Assembly (NCBI GenBank): GCA_900315545.1
Contig: OMZM01000004.1
Coordinates: 62,001 to 126,000 of the forward strand
Length of the DNA stretch: 64,000 nt
Source: an uncultured Prevotella sp.
GTDB taxonomy: Bacteria > Bacteroidota > Bacteroidia > Bacteroidales > Bacteroidaceae
Reading direction: 5' to 3'
In this document: positions 62,477 through 64,000 of the stretch, in pieces
Layout: each line of letters starts with the position of its first letter
Numbering within the stretch: position 1 is the stretch's first letter
The notes under the pieces: generated by a model
Seen by the model: the letters and a program-made list of their open reading frames with translations, nothing else
Database searches by the model: none
What the model was told of the DNA's origin: nothing
Position numbers and translations under genes: made by a program

Positions 62477-63946
62477 ATGAATAATAGATTATATGGAAAT
62501 CTGATTTTCGAATTGTCTCACAGTGGACGACGTGGCTACACTCTCCCTAAGAACGAGTTTGGCAACTATTCCCTGCCTGCCGGCAGCACACGCGCTGAGG
62601 ACGCCCCACTCCCTGAGTGCGACGAAATGACGGTTGTTCGCCACTATACAAACCACAGCGAAAACAACTTTGGTGTCAACAACGGATTTTATCCGCTGGG
62701 TAGCTGCACCATGAAATACAATCCTGTCATCAACGAAGACATAGCTGCACACACATCTTTCAGCGGTCTGCATCCATTGCAGCCTGTAGAAACAGTGCAG
62801 GGCGCACTTGAGCTCTACTATGGTTTGCAGAAGTCTCTGGCTTCTCTGGCTGGCTTGAGCGAGTTCACCCTCAATCCGTTTGCTGGTGCTCATGGCGAGT
62901 TGACAGGTCTTATGATTATACGTGCTTACCACGAGAAGCATGGCGATGCAAAGCGCACAAAGGTTATCGTTCCAGACTCTGCTCACGGAACCAACCCTGC
63001 CTCTGCTGCCGTTTGCGGACTCGACGTCCTCGAAGTAAAGAGTACAGACAAGGGTCTTGTTGATGTCGACGACCTGAAAGCACTCTTGGAGAAGGAAGGT
63101 GAGAACGTGGCTGCCATGATGATGACAAACCCTAACACTCTCGGTCTGTTCGAACAGCAGATTCCTGAGATTGAGAAGATGGTACACGCATGTGGCGGTC
63201 TGATGTACTACGACGGAGCCAACCTCAATCCTATGCTCGGTGCAAGCCGTCCTGGCGACATGGGCTTCGACGTGATGCACATCAACCTGCACAAGACATT
63301 CTCAACGCCTCACGGTGGCGGCGGTCCTGGCAGCGGTCCTGTCGGAGTACGCAAGGGACTCGAAGAATTCCTGCCTGCACCACGCGTTGTCAAGGAAGGC
63401 GACAAGTTCCGCGTTGACTGCGACAGCAACTGCAATTCTATCGGTGCTTTCTTTGGCAACTTTGCAGTTATCATGCGCGCTTACACATACATCCTCACTC
63501 TCGGTAAGGAGAACATCAAGATGGTCGGTCCGCTTGCAACGCTCAACGCCAACTATATCAAGGAAGAGCTGAAAGACGTTTACGAACTGCCTATCGACGG
63601 TCTCTGCAAGCATGAGTTTGTATTCGACGGACTGAAAGACAAGTCTACCGGCATCACAACAATGGATGTTGCCAAGCGTCTGCTCGACTACGGCTACCAT
63701 GCTCCTACCATCTACTTCCCTCTCCTCTTCCACGAGGCTATGATGATTGAGCCTACGGAAAATGAGTCGAAGGAGACAATCGACGGCTTCATCAGCATAC
63801 TGCGCAAGATTGCCGAAGAGGCTAAGAACGAGCCTGAGACAGTCAAGAGCGCACCACACAACACTCCTATCGGACGTGTAGACGACGTGCTGGCTGCCAA
63901 GCATCCTATCGTAACCTACGCACAGTTGGTTGCTGACAATCAATAA
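62477..63946 (+). CDS. gcvPB: glycine dehydrogenase (decarboxylating) subunit 2
   Basis: This 489-residue second half of the P protein carries the PLP-binding Lys273 in HINLHKTFSTPHGGGGPG. Other motifs are NNGFYPLGSCTMKYNP and DSAHGTNPASA. It pairs with GcvPA. An unusually strong Shine-Dalgarno (AGGGAGG) precedes it. The lipoamide dehydrogenase gene starts 18 bp after its stop. Confidence 0.97.
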   Translation: MNNRLYGNLIFELSHSGRRGYTLPKNEFGNYSLPAGSTRAEDAPLPECDEMTVVRHYTNHSENNFGVNNGFYPLGSCTMKYNPVINEDIAAHTSFSGLHPLQPVETVQGALELYYGLQKSLASLAGLSEFTLNPFAGAHGELTGLMIIRAYHEKHGDAKRTKVIVPDSAHGTNPASAAVCGLDVLEVKSTDKGLVDVDDLKALLEKEGENVAAMMMTNPNTLGLFEQQIPEIEKMVHACGGLMYYDGANLNPMLGASRPGDMGFDVMHINLHKTFSTPHGGGGPGSGPVGVRKGLEEFLPAPRVVKEGDKFRVDCDSNCNSIGAFFGNFAVIMRAYTYILTLGKENIKMVGPLATLNANYIKEELKDVYELPIDGLCKHEFVFDGLKDKSTGITTMDVAKRLLDYGYHAPTIYFPLLFHEAMMIEPTENESKETIDGFISILRKIAEEAKNEPETVKSAPHNTPIGRVDDVLAAKHPIVTYAQLVADNQ

Positions 63947-63964
63947 TTACAATAGCGATAAATC

Positions 63965-64000
63965 ATGAATAAAGCTGATATTATCATAATAGGTAGCGGA
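63965..64000 (+). CDS. lpdA: dihydrolipoyl dehydrogenase, start only
   Basis: The last 36 bases encode MNKADIIIIGSG, the start of an FAD-binding Rossmann motif. Its place directly after gcvPB makes lipoamide dehydrogenase (L protein) the likely product, completing the glycine cleavage set. Only 12 residues are visible, so the call leans on gene order. Confidence 0.7.
   Translation, partial: MNKADIIIIGSG

Overview
The window looks like chromosome of a Bacteroidota species, most likely a Prevotella-type member of the Bacteroidales. Several signs agree: promoters with the Bacteroidota pattern (TTTG, 19-20 bp spacer, TAnnTTTG), an ssb-gldE pair, a T9SS type B sorting domain, a DUF4270 lipoprotein beside panC/panD, a methylmalonyl-CoA carboxylase cluster, and split gcvPA/gcvPB genes. 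Core genes have moderate GC. Intergenic DNA and the accessory region are richer in AT.

Layout. 1-7 kb: a partial unknown gene, an omega-amidase-like nitrilase, rarA, a 2-hydroxyacid dehydrogenase, and the anaerobic ribonucleotide reductase pair nrdD-nrdG. 7.2-21.4 kb: an accessory defence island. It starts with an unknown ORF and a frame-shifted XRE regulator. A tight operon follows, encoding a type III Mod, a Res helicase-nuclease, a 74-aa protein, a DndD/SMC-like ATPase, a HerA-like ATPase with a DndE-like N-terminus, two modular paralogues and a secreted protein. After a stretch that looks like mobile-element debris comes a separate type II restriction-modification pair, and the island stops at tRNA-Arg. 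21.7-25.4 kb: guaA, a sugar-nucleotide transferase, and a Gly-Leu-Leu-Gly tRNA cluster. 25.4-38.6 kb: ssb-gldE-phosphopantetheinyl transferase, a DUF4270 lipoprotein, a degenerate starch-synthase-like protein, panC-panD, the methylmalonyl-CoA epimerase/carboxylase operon, a TonB-dependent receptor and a glycerate kinase. 39-56 kb: a methyltransferase, SRP RNA plus tRNA-Thr, a DUF4199/glycosyltransferase/ApbE/Crp-type operon, two different uvrA genes, an AmgK-RapZ fusion, a peptide transporter, a PorT-like barrel, a LysM/periplasmic-binding protein and a T9SS cargo. 56-64 kb: an FAD oxidoreductase, then lplA-gcvT-gcvH-gcvPA-gcvPB-lpdA, a complete glycine cleavage operon headed by its lipoylation enzyme.

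Two signals stand out. The first is the 7.7-17.2 kb operon, which joins type III restriction-modification genes to Dnd-like ATPases without any sulfur-modification genes. It carries a possible -1 frameshift in its regulator, an AT-rich and probably swapped target-recognition region in Mod, and two accessory proteins that share an N-terminus but not a C-terminus. The second is a family of about 400-bp non-coding repeats, present five times in intergenic gaps (about 1.3, 24.3, 38.6, 48.3 and 56.3 kb). The copies share their end blocks, and three of them have a long central inverted repeat.
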